Part shown: in pieces, positions 9,379 to 17,884 of the stretch
Layout: each line of letters opens with the position of its first letter
How positions within the stretch are numbered: position 1 is the stretch's first letter
DNA from: Skermanella mucosa
GTDB lineage: Bacteria > Pseudomonadota > Alphaproteobacteria > Azospirillales > Azospirillaceae
Assembly: GCF_016765655.2 (NCBI RefSeq)
Contig: NZ_CP086106.1
Location: forward strand, 5,354,501-5,418,500
Length of the DNA stretch: 64,000 bases
Direction of reading: 5' to 3'
Program-made: the position numbers and the translations under genes
Notes under the pieces: generated by a model
Databases searched by the model: none
Seen by the model: the letters and a program-made list of their open reading frames with translations, nothing else
Told to the model about the DNA's origin: nothing

Positions 9379-10050
9379 TCATTCGTCCTCGTCTTCGTCG
9401 TCGTCCTCTTCGCCGTAGCGTTCGTCCATCATCTCCAGGATCGCCTCGTAGTCGGGCGTATCGTCGACGAACTTCTGGAAGCGCTTCATGTTGGCGCCCT
9501 TCTCCAGCCAGGACTGCGCCGCCTCGGTATGCTCCGGGTGACACGACAGCAGATAGAAGGCGGCCTGCTCGGGGCGCTCGATCTTGGTCTCGCCCAGCCG
9601 CTCCAGGACGGCGCCGACATAGAAGGGCAGCACGTCGGCGAATTCCTCGACCACGACCGCATCGTCGTCATCGCCGTCGTCGGCCGGAACCACGTCGTCG
9701 GCGTGCCAGCCGTTCACCTTCCCGTCGGCCGCGGCCTGCGACTCCACATACTCGTCATCCTCGTCATCGAACTCATCCCCGTCGAGTTCGTCGTCCTCAT
9801 CCAGGTCGTCGTCGTCCAGGTCGGCCGCATCCAGCCCCTCGGCCTCCCCGTCATACTCTTCGTCCGCATCCTCGTCCCCCTCGAACGCCAGTTCCAGGGC
9901 GTCGATGATCTCGAGGAACTGGGTGCTGCGCTGTTCCCAGGAGGGGGTGGCCTGAAGTTCGGCGATCATCCGGTCGAGCATCTCGCGGATGTCAGTGTCG
10001 GCATTCTCGTAAGCTGACTGGGCTGGTTTCGGGATCAGCATGGCGGACAT
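9379..10050 (-). CDS. Highly acidic protein of unknown function
   Basis: This 223-residue protein does not match a family I recognise. Residues about 1-55 look helical (REMLDRMIAELQ, FLEIIDALELAFEG). Residues about 56-135 are an Asp/Glu tract (runs such as DDDDLDEDDELDGDEFDDED) of very low complexity. Residues about 136-210 form a compact helical domain (VLPFYVGAVLERLG, AAFYLLSCHPEHTEAAQSWL). The tail is again Asp/Glu-rich (EEDDDEDEDE). A Shine-Dalgarno-like AGGGA abuts the ATG at 10050 but is ideally spaced (9 nt) from a second ATG at 10041, so the true start may be MLIPKPAQ. The composition suggests a soluble protein that binds a basic partner. It lies between hisN and the Yej operon, on the same strand. 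Confidence 0.7.
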   Translation of the reverse strand: MSAMLIPKPAQSAYENADTDIREMLDRMIAELQATPSWEQRSTQFLEIIDALELAFEGDEDADEEYDGEAEGLDAADLDDDDLDEDDELDGDEFDDEDDEYVESQAAADGKVNGWHADDVVPADDGDDDDAVVVEEFADVLPFYVGAVLERLGETKIERPEQAAFYLLSCHPEHTEAAQSWLEKGANMKRFQKFVDDTPDYEAILEMMDERYGEEDDDEDEDE

Positions 10051-10170
10051 TCCCTGGTCTCAGGCGCAAGGGTTAGGGAGCGGCGCAGCCGGTCGGTGGC
10101 CGCGCGGACTCGACTCTTATCAGATGGCGATGGGGGATGGGCAGGAGAAAGCGAAAAGATTGCCGGGATA

Positions 10171-10998
10171 TCAACCGAATGGCATAACGCCGAGGCGCCG
10201 CAGCGCCTCCGTATGACCGGCCATATCACCGGCGGCCAGCACGCGGCCGTCGGAGCCCGGGCCGAGCGGCGCTCCCGCCCAATCCGTCATGATCCCGCCG
10301 GCCCCCTGGACCACAGGGACCAGCGCCGCAAAATCGTACAGCTTCAGCCCGGCTTCGACCACCAGGTCGACGAATCCGGCGGCCAGCAGCCCGTAGGCGT
10401 AGCAGTCGCCGCCGTACATGGTCAGCTTGACCTCGTCCGCGACGCGGCGGAAGGCGGTGAAATCGTGCTGCCCGAACAGGTCGGGCGAGGTTGTGTTCAG
10501 GGTGGCGCGTCCCAGAGTGGGGCAAGCCCGCACCCGGACGGCCTTGCCGTTCAGCGTGGTCGGGCGCCCTTCGACGCCGACCCAGCGGTCGCCGACGATC
10601 GGCTGGTCGATCACGCCCAGCACGGGAACGCCCCGGTGAAGCAGAGCCACCAGGATGCCGAAGGTCGGGCGGCCGGTGATGAAGGACTTCGTGCCGTCGA
10701 TCGGGTCGATCACCCACAGCCAGTCGGCGTCGGGGTTGGTCGTCCCGTGCTCCTCGCCGACGATGCCGTCGTCCGGCCGCTCCGCGGCCAGGATCGATCG
10801 GATCGCCGCCTCGGCCTCGCGGTCGGCGACGGTGACCGGCGAATTGTCCGGCTTGTCGTCCACCTCGAACGGAGTGCGGAAGTACCTGCGGATCACGCTG
10901 CCGGCGGCATCGGCGAGGCGGCACGCGAGATCCACCGTCCCGCCCGACGGGGTGACCGGTTGATCGGTATTGTATGAAGCCGTCATGTCTCTGGTCAT
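10171..10998 (-). CDS. hisN: Histidinol-phosphatase, inositol-monophosphatase type
   Basis: This 275-residue protein is in the Mg-dependent inositol monophosphatase superfamily. The metal-binding motifs are visible: GEEHG (about residue 87), WVIDPIDGTKSFITGRPTFG (about 98-117), and GGDCYAYGLLAAGFVDLVVE with a final KLYDFAALVPVV that carries the last metal-ligand Asp. The DPIDGTKSFITG form and the length fit HisN-type histidinol-phosphatases, which act in the penultimate step of histidine synthesis, rather than SuhB. Two in-frame ATGs (10998 and 10986) are possible starts, and neither has a strong ribosome binding site. Other his genes are not in the window. Confidence 0.85.
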   Translation of the reverse strand: MTRDMTASYNTDQPVTPSGGTVDLACRLADAAGSVIRRYFRTPFEVDDKPDNSPVTVADREAEAAIRSILAAERPDDGIVGEEHGTTNPDADWLWVIDPIDGTKSFITGRPTFGILVALLHRGVPVLGVIDQPIVGDRWVGVEGRPTTLNGKAVRVRACPTLGRATLNTTSPDLFGQHDFTAFRRVADEVKLTMYGGDCYAYGLLAAGFVDLVVEAGLKLYDFAALVPVVQGAGGIMTDWAGAPLGPGSDGRVLAAGDMAGHTEALRRLGVMPFG

Positions 10999-11028
10999 CC
11001 GGTCGGACGGGATTGGAGCGTCAGCAGG

Positions 11029-11568
11029 TTACTGAGGCAGCGGCGCCGGCTCGTCGGCCTGGGTGCGCAGCCAGGCGATCAGGTTCGCCCGATCCTCGGG
11101 CTTCTTGATGCCGGCGAAGTTCATCTTGGTACCGGGAGCGTACTGCTTGGGATTCAGCAGGAAATGGTTCAGTGCCTCGTAGTCCCAGTTGCCGGGCATG
11201 TCCGCGATCGCGGCGCTGTAGGCGAAGCCTTCCATATGGCCGTGCGGACCGCCGACGACGCCCCATAGGTTGGGGCCCACCTTGGCGGCGCCGCCCTTCT
11301 CGAAGGAGTGGCAGGAGGCGCAGGCCCGCGCCGCGCGCTCGCCGGCCGTCGGGTCGGCCGATGCGAGCAGCGGTGCGATCGGCTCCGGCTCGGCCGGACC
11401 TTCCTCGGCAGGGGCCGACGCGGTGACCGCGCTGGTGTCCACGACGTAGGCGTTCTGCTCCAGATGCTCCGGTGCGACCAGTACTTCCGCGATGAATCCG
11501 GACATCATCGCGATCAGGCCGCCCAGAAGGACGGCGCCGGACAGTTTGTTGAATTCCATGCTCGACAT
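11029..11568 (-). CDS. cycM: Membrane-anchored c-type cytochrome (CycM-like)
   Basis: This 179-residue protein has one N-terminal uncleaved anchor (residues 8-32, LSGAVLLGGLIAMMSGFIAEVLV), an Ala/Pro/Glu linker (residues about 45-72) and a single-haem class I cytochrome c domain. The haem-binding motif is C83-A-S-C86-H87; the distal ligand lies in PGTKMNFAG. This is the layout of CycM, which carries electrons from the bc1 complex to aa3 oxidase at the membrane. The start at 11568 has GGGGA 8 nt upstream; an earlier in-frame ATG at 11772 would overlap kdsB and is rejected. It is divergent from kdsB. Confidence 0.9.
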   Translation of the reverse strand: MSSMEFNKLSGAVLLGGLIAMMSGFIAEVLVAPEHLEQNAYVVDTSAVTASAPAEEGPAEPEPIAPLLASADPTAGERAARACASCHSFEKGGAAKVGPNLWGVVGGPHGHMEGFAYSAAIADMPGNWDYEALNHFLLNPKQYAPGTKMNFAGIKKPEDRANLIAWLRTQADEPAPLPQ

Positions 11569-11601
11569 GCCGCGAGTCCCCAATTCCCTTGTAATCACCG
11601 C

Positions 11602-11630
11602 ACGATAGCGGCCGGGCCGGCTGCTGTCAC
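11602..11630 (-). promoter_or_regulatory. Candidate sigma-70 promoter for the cytochrome c gene
   Basis: Reading the minus strand, GTGACA (11630-11625) is followed after 17 nt by TATCGT (11607-11602), about 35 nt upstream of the cytochrome start. Spacing is ideal and the -35 is five of six to TTGACA. It is read by eye only. Confidence 0.4.
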
Positions 11631-11743
11631 GCGCAGCGGCTTGTTGTTTCCTTGTCCGCAACATAGGGTCCAGAGGCGCGGGGGTCAGCCGCCTTGAAGC
11701 TTGACCCTCGGGACGAAATGTCGCACGCACAGCTATAACCCAA

Positions 11744-12574
11744 ATGTCGCAGATGGCCACCATGCCAACCAATCCTGCTCAGAACAATCCCGCCCAAAGT
11801 GATGGGGACGTGAAAAATCCGGGAATCCCGGGCAACGGGCCGGGCAATCCGGTCATCATCGTGCCCGCGCGACTCGCGTCCACGCGGCTGCCCGGCAAGC
11901 CGCTGGCCGACATCAACGGCGAGCCGATGATCGTCCATGTCTGGCGCCGCGCCACCGAGGCCGAGATCGGCCCGGTCCTGGTCGCCTGCGCGGAGGCCGA
12001 GATCGCCGACGCGGTCACCAAGGCCGGCGGCCAGGCCGTGCTGACCCGGCCGGACCATCCCTCCGGCTCCGACCGGATCTTCGAGGCGCTTCAGTCCTTC
12101 GACCCGGAGGGCAGGTTCGACGCGGTGGTCAATGTCCAGGGCGACCTGCCCACGATATCTCCCGCTACGATCCGCGCCGCCTACGCGCTGCTGGACGAGC
12201 CCGGGGTCGACATCGGCACGCTGGCGGTGGAGATCGAGGACGCGACCGAGCGCGGCAATCCTAACGTGGTCAAGGCGGTGGTCGAGCGGGCGCCGGGCGC
12301 CCTGCGCGGCCGGGCGCTCTATTTCACCCGCGCCACCGCGCCGACCGGGGAAGCGCCGCTGCTGCACCATATAGGCCTCTACGCCTACCGGCGCTCGGCC
12401 CTGGCCCGATTCGTGTCGCTGCCGCCGTCGCACCTGGAACAGCAGGAGCGGCTGGAGCAGTTGCGCGCCTTGGCCGCAGGCATGCGGATCGACGTGGCCG
12501 TCGTTGACGCGGTTCCGCTCGGCGTCGATACTCCCGCCGACCTCGCCCGCGCCCGGGTGCTTCTCAAGCGCTGA
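11744..12574 (+). CDS. kdsB: 3-deoxy-manno-octulosonate cytidylyltransferase (CMP-KDO synthetase)
   Basis: The 276-residue frame contains the KdsB nucleotidyltransferase fold: [18 protein letters not shown] (CTP-binding loop, about residues 37-54), [28 protein letters not shown] (metal and CTP site) and [13 protein letters not shown]. It activates KDO for lipopolysaccharide core synthesis in the cytoplasm. The first about 35 residues (Asn/Pro/Gly-rich) are not part of the fold, so starts at 11753 or 11762 are equally possible; a TATAAC box at 11734-11739 lies close enough to make the first ATG doubtful. It is followed by pheA after 39 nt, the usual neighbour in Rhodospirillales. Confidence 0.93.
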   Translation: MSQMATMPTNPAQNNPAQSDGDVKNPGIPGNGPGNPVIIVPARLASTRLPGKPLADINGEPMIVHVWRRATEAEIGPVLVACAEAEIADAVTKAGGQAVLTRPDHPSGSDRIFEALQSFDPEGRFDAVVNVQGDLPTISPATIRAAYALLDEPGVDIGTLAVEIEDATERGNPNVVKAVVERAPGALRGRALYFTRATAPTGEAPLLHHIGLYAYRRSALARFVSLPPSHLEQQERLEQLRALAAGMRIDVAVVDAVPLGVDTPADLARARVLLKR

Positions 12575-12613
12575 ACCCGGCCCTTTCCCCGTCCTCGAGT
12601 TTCCTCCGGTCCC

Positions 12614-13480
12614 ATGTCCAGATCCAGCCTGATCGCCTTCCAGGGTTCGCCCGGCGCCTACTCCGACCTGTCCTGCCGCAACGTCTTCCCCGACCGGAAG
12701 ACCCTGCCCTGCGCCACCTTCGAGGACGTCTTCGCCGCGGTGCATGGGGGAGAGGCCGAACTGGGCATGATCCCGGTCGAGAACTCGGTCGCGGGGCGGG
12801 TCGCCGACAACCACCACCTGCTGCCCCAGGGCGGGCTGCACATCATCGGCGAGCACTATCAGCGGGTGAACCATCACCTTCTGGCGCCGCCGGGGGCCAC
12901 GCTCGACACCATCAAGGTGGTGCGCAGCCACATCCAGGCCCTGTCCCAGTGCCGCAAGGTGACCCGGGCGCTGGGCCTGCGCGAGATCACCCATGCCGAC
13001 ACCGCGGGCGCCGCGGCCGAGATCGCCCAGCGCGGCGACGTCACGGAAGCCGCCATCGCTTCGGAGCTGGCCGGCGAGATCTACGGCCTGAAGTCCCTGA
13101 AGCAGGGGATCGAGGACGCCGAGCACAATACCACCCGGTTCCTGATCATGGCGCGGGAGCCGATCCATCCCGCACCCCATTCCGGCCCGGTGGTGACGAC
13201 CTTCGTGTTCCGGGTCCGCAGCGTGCCGGCGTCGCTCTACAAGGCGATGGGCGGGTTCGCGACCAACGGCGTCAACATGACCAAGCTGGAAAGCTACATG
13301 GTGGACGGCCGCTTCACCGCCGCCCAGTTCTACGTGGACGTCGAGGGCCACCCGGAGGAGCGCCCCCTGCGCCTGGCGCTGGAGGAATTGGAGTTCTTCG
13401 CCCGCGAGGTGAAGATCCTGGGCGTCTACCCGGCCCATCCCTTCCGCCGCGAGCAGAGCCAGGCCCACGGCGACGATTGA
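12614..13480 (+). CDS. pheA: Prephenate dehydratase
   Basis: This 288-residue monofunctional enzyme converts prephenate to phenylpyruvate for phenylalanine synthesis. The N-terminal periplasmic-binding-like catalytic part starts AFQGSPGAYSD and carries MIPVENSVAGRV and the catalytic Thr motif NTTRFLIM (about residue 176). A C-terminal ACT domain (about 195-275) includes the phenylalanine-binding signature KLESYMVDG (ESRP-like region). No chorismate mutase domain is fused. The start ATG at 12614 lies 39 nt after kdsB. Confidence 0.95.
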   Translation: MSRSSLIAFQGSPGAYSDLSCRNVFPDRKTLPCATFEDVFAAVHGGEAELGMIPVENSVAGRVADNHHLLPQGGLHIIGEHYQRVNHHLLAPPGATLDTIKVVRSHIQALSQCRKVTRALGLREITHADTAGAAAEIAQRGDVTEAAIASELAGEIYGLKSLKQGIEDAEHNTTRFLIMAREPIHPAPHSGPVVTTFVFRVRSVPASLYKAMGGFATNGVNMTKLESYMVDGRFTAAQFYVDVEGHPEERPLRLALEELEFFAREVKILGVYPAHPFRREQSQAHGDD

Positions 13481-13535
13481 GCAACCCGCGGGTGCCGGGC
13501 ACCTCGCGCACCCGAACCTTGAAATCACTGATGAA

Positions 13536-13599
13536 CACGGATCAGGCACGGATGCACACGGATCAGGGCATGGTCAGCGACCTTCGTGCCTGATCCGTG
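13536..13599. repeat. Inverted repeat with internal direct repeat between convergent pheA and nudC
   Basis: Arms at 13536-13550 and 13585-13599 are perfect 15-nt complements (CACGGATCAGGCACG), with a 34-nt loop. The loop holds another copy of CACGGATCAGG at 13557-13567. It sits between two gene ends, so it may serve as a bidirectional terminator, although no T-run follows. The CACGGAT module recurs at other gene ends in the window. Confidence 0.7.
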
Positions 13600-13612
13600 C
13601 TGAAACTCCGCC

Positions 13613-14527
13613 TCAGCCGTGCAGCCAGTCCTCGATCAGCCGGCGCGAGATCGAGTCGGGGCGCGGCAGGCGGTGGGTCCCGCCCTCGCCCCACGTGGTC
13701 AGGATCTCGTCGCGGCTGAACCAGCCGGCATCTTCCAGTTCGTCCTGCTCGATGCTGATGTCCCGGCTCACCGCCTCGGCGTGGAAGCCCAGCATCAGCG
13801 ACGACGGGAACGGCCAGGGCTGGGACGAATGGTAGGTCACCTCACCCACCCGGATGCCGGTCTCCTCCAGCACCTCGCGGGCGACCGCCTCTTCCAGGCT
13901 CTCGCCCGGCTCGACGAACCCGGCCAGGGTCGAATACATTCCCGGCGGAAACCGCGACTGGCGGCCCAGCAGGCAGCGGTCGCCGTCATGGACCAGCATG
14001 ATCACGGCCGGGTCGGTCCGCGGGAAATGCGGCGTGGCGCAGTCGGGGTTGGTGCAGCGACGGACATGGCCGCCTTCCGCGCTGACCGTGGGATGGCCGC
14101 AGACGCCGCAGAACCGGTGGCGGGCATGCCACCAGGTCAGGCCGCGGGCGTAGGCCAGGATATTGCCCTCCTCCGGCGCCATCAGCGGGCCGAAGCTGCG
14201 CAGGTCGGCGAAGCTGCCCCGTTCGGAAAGGCCGGGATGGACCGCCGGGTCCTCGACATGGGACAGGTCGGCGGCGAAATAGGCCGTGCCGTCGCGCAGG
14301 CCCAGCAGCACGTATTCCGCCCCCTCGGGCAGATCCGCCGCCGAGAGCAGCCCCGCCTGAGGCAGGTCGGCTCCTCCGGCCACGAAATTCTGGGCGCGCC
14401 AGATCGGCACGATCCTGGTCTCGGCCGCCGCGAACATGGCGTCGATCCAGCTCTGGTCCTTGCGCTGCGCCGATACCCTGTCGAGCACGCCGCCGGCGTA
14501 GAAATTTGGCTTGTTTGGCATGGGCAT
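13613..14527 (-). CDS. nudC: NAD+ diphosphatase (Nudix hydrolase NudC)
   Basis: This 304-residue protein has the full NudC architecture: an N-terminal domain, a zinc ribbon (FCGVCGHPTV then RRCTNPDCA, about residues 140-163), and a Nudix domain with the box GFVEPGESLEEAVAREVLEE followed by the NudC-specific SQPWPFPSSLM. It splits NAD(H) to NMN(H) and AMP and can remove NAD caps from RNA in E. coli. The start MPMPNKPNF has two in-frame ATGs six bases apart. It is convergent with pheA and divergent from the SRP RNA gene. Confidence 0.95.
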   Translation of the reverse strand: MPMPNKPNFYAGGVLDRVSAQRKDQSWIDAMFAAAETRIVPIWRAQNFVAGGADLPQAGLLSAADLPEGAEYVLLGLRDGTAYFAADLSHVEDPAVHPGLSERGSFADLRSFGPLMAPEEGNILAYARGLTWWHARHRFCGVCGHPTVSAEGGHVRRCTNPDCATPHFPRTDPAVIMLVHDGDRCLLGRQSRFPPGMYSTLAGFVEPGESLEEAVAREVLEETGIRVGEVTYHSSQPWPFPSSLMLGFHAEAVSRDISIEQDELEDAGWFSRDEILTTWGEGGTHRLPRPDSISRRLIEDWLHG

Positions 14528-14608
14528 ATAGGTGGCACACCGGATCGGTTTCGGGAAGGGAGTTCATCCCGGATCTGTGCCCTGCGCGCGGCGGCGGCGC
14601 GTTTCCCC

Positions 14609-14637
14609 TTGCTCCGCGCGCCGCCGCGCGCCATATA
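14609..14637 (+). promoter_or_regulatory. Candidate promoter of the SRP RNA gene
   Basis: TTGCTC (14609-14614) and CATATA (14632-14637) are separated by exactly 17 nt, and the predicted transcript start falls on the 5' end of the SRP RNA helix at 14641. Confidence 0.55.
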
Positions 14638-14640
14638 GGC

Positions 14641-14743
14641 GGTGGGAGGTTGGCGGCGGACGAGTCCCTCGCCAACCCGGTCAGGTCCGGAAGGAAGCAG
14701 CCGTAACGAGTTTCGGCTCGGGTCGTTCGTCCAGCCTCCCACC
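14641..14743 (+). ncRNA. ffs: Signal recognition particle RNA, small bacterial type (4.5S)
   Basis: The universally conserved SRP domain IV hairpin is present: GGTCAGGTCCGGAAGG then AAGCAGCCG at about 14679-14705. The ends pair perfectly (GGTGGGAGG at 14641-14649 with CCTCCCACC at 14735-14743), giving a hairpin of about 103 nt. It binds Ffh for cotranslational membrane targeting. The position just before dnaX is a common alphaproteobacterial order. Confidence 0.95.
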
Positions 14744-14857
14744 CAACTTATCTCCCTCGCATCACCCGACACTCCGCGCCGGTTCGTCTTTCCGCTTCGA
14801 CATGCCGCCGTCGGGGATTAGACTGGCCGCAACGCCGTTGCCCGACGCCAGAGTATC

Positions 14858-16750
14858 GTGTTGACCGACCAGACCCTCCCCCCCCTGACCTCCGCGCCGG
14901 CCGACGGCGCGTCCGAAGCCGGCGGCAAGGCCTATCGGGTCCTGGCGCGCAAGTACCGTCCGCGCGACTTCTCCGAACTGGTGGGCCAGGAGGCTCTGGT
15001 CCGCACGCTGACCAACGCCATCCGCTCGGGCCGCCTGGCCCATGCCTTCATGCTGACCGGCGTGCGCGGGGTGGGCAAGACCACGACCGCCCGCATCATC
15101 GCCCGCGCGCTGAACTGCACCGGCCCGGACGGGACCGGTGGGCCGACCATCACGCCCTGCGGCGTCTGCGACAATTGCCGCAGCATCACCGCCGACCGGC
15201 ACGTGGACGTGATGGAAATGGACGCCGCCAGCCGGACCGGCGTGGACGACATCCGCGAGATCATCGACGGCGTGCGCTACGGCCCGGTGTCGGCGCGCTA
15301 CAAGGTCTACATCATCGACGAAGTCCACATGCTCACCAAGAACGCCTTCAACGCCCTGTTGAAGACGCTTGAGGAGCCGCCCGAGCATGTGAAATTCATC
15401 TTCGCTACGACGGAGATCCGCAAGGTTCCGGTCACCGTGCTGTCGCGCTGCCAGCGATTCGACCTGCGCCGGATCGACAGCCAGACGCTGGTGAAGCATT
15501 TCAACCGCGTCGCCGAGGCGGAAGGCGTGACGGTCGAGCCGGACGCCATGGCGCTGATCGCGCGGGCCGCCGACGGCTCGGCGCGCGACGGGCTCAGCCT
15601 GCTCGACCAGGCGATCGCGCTGGGCGGGGAACGGCTGACCGCGGTCCAGGTGCGCGACATGCTGGGCCTGGCCGACCGCGCCCGGGTGGTCGACCTGTTC
15701 GAGTCGGCGATGACCGGGCAGCCGCGCGACGCGCTGGACATCCTGTCCGACCTGCACCGCAGCGGCGCCGACCCGGTCGTGGTGCTCCAGGACCTGCTCG
15801 ATTTCACCCATTTCCTGACCCGCTTCAAGGTGGTGCCGGAGACCGCGACCGACCCGGGGACGCCGGAGACGGAACGGGTCCGTGGCGGCGAACTGTCGGG
15901 CAAGCTGGGCATGCCCGCGCTGACCCGGGCCTGGCAGATCCTGCTGAAGGGCCTGGGCGAGGTGCAGAGCGCGCCGGTGCCGTTCGACGCGGCCGAGATG
16001 GTGCTGGTGCGCCTGGCCTATTCCGCCGACCTGCCCAACCCGGCCGACCTGATCCGCCAGCTCCAGGGCGGCGCAGCCTCGGGCGGGCCGGCCGGCGGCA
16101 ACGGCGGCGGAGGGGCCGGTGGAGGGGGCGGCGGTGCCCGGGCAAACGGGCCGGCGCTGGCGGTCGCCCACTCGGCCCCGCCCCGCGTCCAGTCCGGTTC
16201 GGCCCAGCCGGCGGCGGAAACTGCCGTGACGGCGCAGGCCGCCCCCGAGCAGGCCCCTTCGGAACAGGCCGGAGAGGCGGAACCGCTGCCGGAACCGAAG
16301 ACCTTCCGCGAGGTGGTCGAGTTGTTCGGCGAGATGCGTGAGGGCTCGCTGTACGGCCAGCTCTACAGCAGCGTCCACTGCGTCCGGTGCGAGCCGGGCC
16401 GGCTGGAGATCCGCCCGAAGGACCGCGCCATGGCGGAGCTTTCCGGCCGGGTCGGCAAGCTGCTGACGGAATGGACCGGCCGGCGCTGGATGGTCACGAT
16501 CTCCGGCGCCCCCGGCGAGCCGACCCTGGGCGAGCAGGACCGCAACGCCAAGACCCGGGCGCGCGAGGAGGCGGCACGGCATCCGGTGGTGCGCGCGGTG
16601 CTCGACATCTTCCCCGGTTCCGAGATATCCGAAGTGCGCGATTTGACGGAACCGGAACCCACCTCCGACGGAGCGCTTGCGGAAGACGCCCTTGAGACCG
16701 ATTTCTACGAGGAAGCCCCGTCCGACCTGGACGACATAGGAGAATTTTAA
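14858..16750 (+). CDS. dnaX: DNA polymerase III subunits gamma/tau
   Basis: This 630-residue clamp-loader ATPase carries KYRPRDFSELVGQE, Walker A GVRGVGKTTTA (residues 68-78), a zinc-binding cysteine set (ALNC, CGVCDNC), Walker B IIDEVHML and the sensor ATTEIRKVPVTVLSRCQRFD. Domain III runs to about residue 370. A Gly/Ala-rich linker (about 405-430, GGAASGGPAGG) leads to the tau C-terminal domain that binds DnaB and the polymerase alpha subunit. The start is GTG at 14858. ybaB follows after 3 nt. The GC-rich glycine linker is where a frameshift producing gamma could lie, but no canonical A-rich slippery site is visible. Confidence 0.96.
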   Translation: MLTDQTLPPLTSAPADGASEAGGKAYRVLARKYRPRDFSELVGQEALVRTLTNAIRSGRLAHAFMLTGVRGVGKTTTARIIARALNCTGPDGTGGPTITPCGVCDNCRSITADRHVDVMEMDAASRTGVDDIREIIDGVRYGPVSARYKVYIIDEVHMLTKNAFNALLKTLEEPPEHVKFIFATTEIRKVPVTVLSRCQRFDLRRIDSQTLVKHFNRVAEAEGVTVEPDAMALIARAADGSARDGLSLLDQAIALGGERLTAVQVRDMLGLADRARVVDLFESAMTGQPRDALDILSDLHRSGADPVVVLQDLLDFTHFLTRFKVVPETATDPGTPETERVRGGELSGKLGMPALTRAWQILLKGLGEVQSAPVPFDAAEMVLVRLAYSADLPNPADLIRQLQGGAASGGPAGGNGGGGAGGGGGGARANGPALAVAHSAPPRVQSGSAQPAAETAVTAQAAPEQAPSEQAGEAEPLPEPKTFREVVELFGEMREGSLYGQLYSSVHCVRCEPGRLEIRPKDRAMAELSGRVGKLLTEWTGRRWMVTISGAPGEPTLGEQDRNAKTRAREEAARHPVVRAVLDIFPGSEISEVRDLTEPEPTSDGALAEDALETDFYEEAPSDLDDIGEF

Positions 16751-16753
16751 GCC

Positions 16754-17077
16754 ATGAAGAATCTCGGCCAAATGATGAAGCAGGCCCAGGAAATGCAGAC
16801 CCGCATGCAGCAGATGCAGGACGCGCTGGCCGAGGTCGAAGTCACCGGCCAGTCCGGCGCCGGGATGGTCAACGTCACGCTCAACGGCAAGGGCGAGATG
16901 AAGAAGCTCAAGCTGGACAAGTCCGTGGTCGATCCCGACGACGTCGAGGTGATCGAGGACCTGATCGTCGCCGCCTTCAACGACGCCAAGCTGAAGGTCG
17001 AGCAGCATGTCGCCGAGGAGACCCAGAAGCTGATGGGCGGCATGAAGCTTCCGCCCGGCATGAAGCTGCCGTTCTGA
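16754..17077 (+). CDS. ybaB: YbaB/EbfC family nucleoid-associated protein
   Basis: This 107-residue protein begins MKNLGQMMKQAQEMQTRMQQ, an amphipathic dimerisation helix, followed by the VTGQSGAGMVNVTLNGKGEM beta-sheet and a KLMGGMKLPPGMKLPF tail. It is the typical length and organisation of YbaB/EbfC, a dimeric DNA-binding protein. It sits in the conserved dnaX-ybaB-recR order, starting 3 nt after dnaX, so it is cotranscribed. Confidence 0.95.
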   Translation: MKNLGQMMKQAQEMQTRMQQMQDALAEVEVTGQSGAGMVNVTLNGKGEMKKLKLDKSVVDPDDVEVIEDLIVAAFNDAKLKVEQHVAEETQKLMGGMKLPPGMKLPF

Positions 17078-17157
17078 GCGGAAGGGCTGCCTCTCCGGTC
17101 GCGCCGGCCTTCCTCTTCGTCGTGGGCCGGACTACTGGCAACGGCCTCCTTTTCGTC

Positions 17158-17239
17158 ATGACCGGGCTTGACCCGGTCATCCCCGGGCGTTCAGACGATC
17201 CCGTTCCCGCCGGGAGATAGCCGGGTCAAGCCCGGCTAT
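17158..17239. repeat. REP-like pair of palindromes between ybaB and recR
   Basis: Two palindromes lie in opposite orientation. 17158-17180 has 9-nt arms ATGACCGGG/CCCGGTCAT with loop CTTGA; 17217-17239 has arms ATAGCCGGG/CCCGGCTAT with loop TCAAG. The core of one (CCGGGCTTGACCCGG) is the exact reverse complement of the other. This is the layout of a paired REP (BIME-like) element, common in alphaproteobacterial intergenic DNA. It may protect or attenuate the dnaX-ybaB message before recR. Confidence 0.75.
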
Positions 17240-17280
17240 GACGGGAGAGCGCAATTCTCCGGCAAAGCCAGGGAGCGAAT

Positions 17281-17874
17281 TTGAGCAGTTCCGAGATCGA
17301 CCGCCTGATCCAACTCCTGGCCAAGCTGCCCGGGCTGGGGCCGCGATCCGCGCGGCGGGCGGCGCTGCACCTGATCAAGCGGCGCGAAAGCCTGCTGGGC
17401 CCGCTGGCCGACGCCATGCACGAGGCGGCGGACGCTATCAAGACCTGCTCGGTGTGCGGCAACCTCGACACCCGCGATCCCTGCTCCGTCTGCGCCGATC
17501 CAAGGCGCGACGGCGCCCTGATCTGCGTGGTGGAGGAGGTCGGCGACCTGTGGGCGCTGGAGCGCACCGGCTCCTTCAAGGGCCTCTACCACGTGCTGGG
17601 CGGCACCCTGTCGGCGCTGGAAGGCATCGGCCCCGACGACCTCAACGTCACCGGCCTGATCAACCGCGCCCGCCGGCCGGAGGTGACGGAAGTGATCCTG
17701 GCGATGAACGCCACGGTCGAGGGCCAGACCACCGCCCACTACATCACCGACCGGCTGGCCGACTGCGACGTGACGGTATCTCGTCTGGCCCACGGCGTGC
17801 CTGTGGGCGGCGAGCTTGACTACCTGGACGACGGGACCCTGACTGCGGCGCTCCGGTCCCGGCGCCCGTTCTAG
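17281..17874 (+). CDS. recR: Recombination mediator RecR
   Basis: This 197-residue protein has an HhH region ([24 protein letters not shown]), a four-cysteine zinc finger ([16 protein letters not shown], about residues 57-72), and a Toprim domain ([18 protein letters not shown], then [20 protein letters not shown]). With RecO it loads RecA at gaps. The start is TTG at 17281, supported by AGGGAG 6 nt upstream. It is 203 nt from ybaB, with the REP-like pair between. Confidence 0.95.
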   Translation: MSSSEIDRLIQLLAKLPGLGPRSARRAALHLIKRRESLLGPLADAMHEAADAIKTCSVCGNLDTRDPCSVCADPRRDGALICVVEEVGDLWALERTGSFKGLYHVLGGTLSALEGIGPDDLNVTGLINRARRPEVTEVILAMNATVEGQTTAHYITDRLADCDVTVSRLAHGVPVGGELDYLDDGTLTAALRSRRPF

Positions 17875-17884
17875 CCGTGCCGCC

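Noticed and set aside
9770-9930. Repeated GTC/GTCC triplets suggesting a microsatellite.
   Set aside because: They encode the Asp/Glu tract of the acidic protein on the minus strand.
11627-13549. A 640-codon minus-strand frame.
   Set aside because: It is antisense to kdsB and pheA; no domain or start signal.
14762-17008. A 748-codon minus-strand frame.
   Set aside because: It is antisense to dnaX and ybaB, which are certain.
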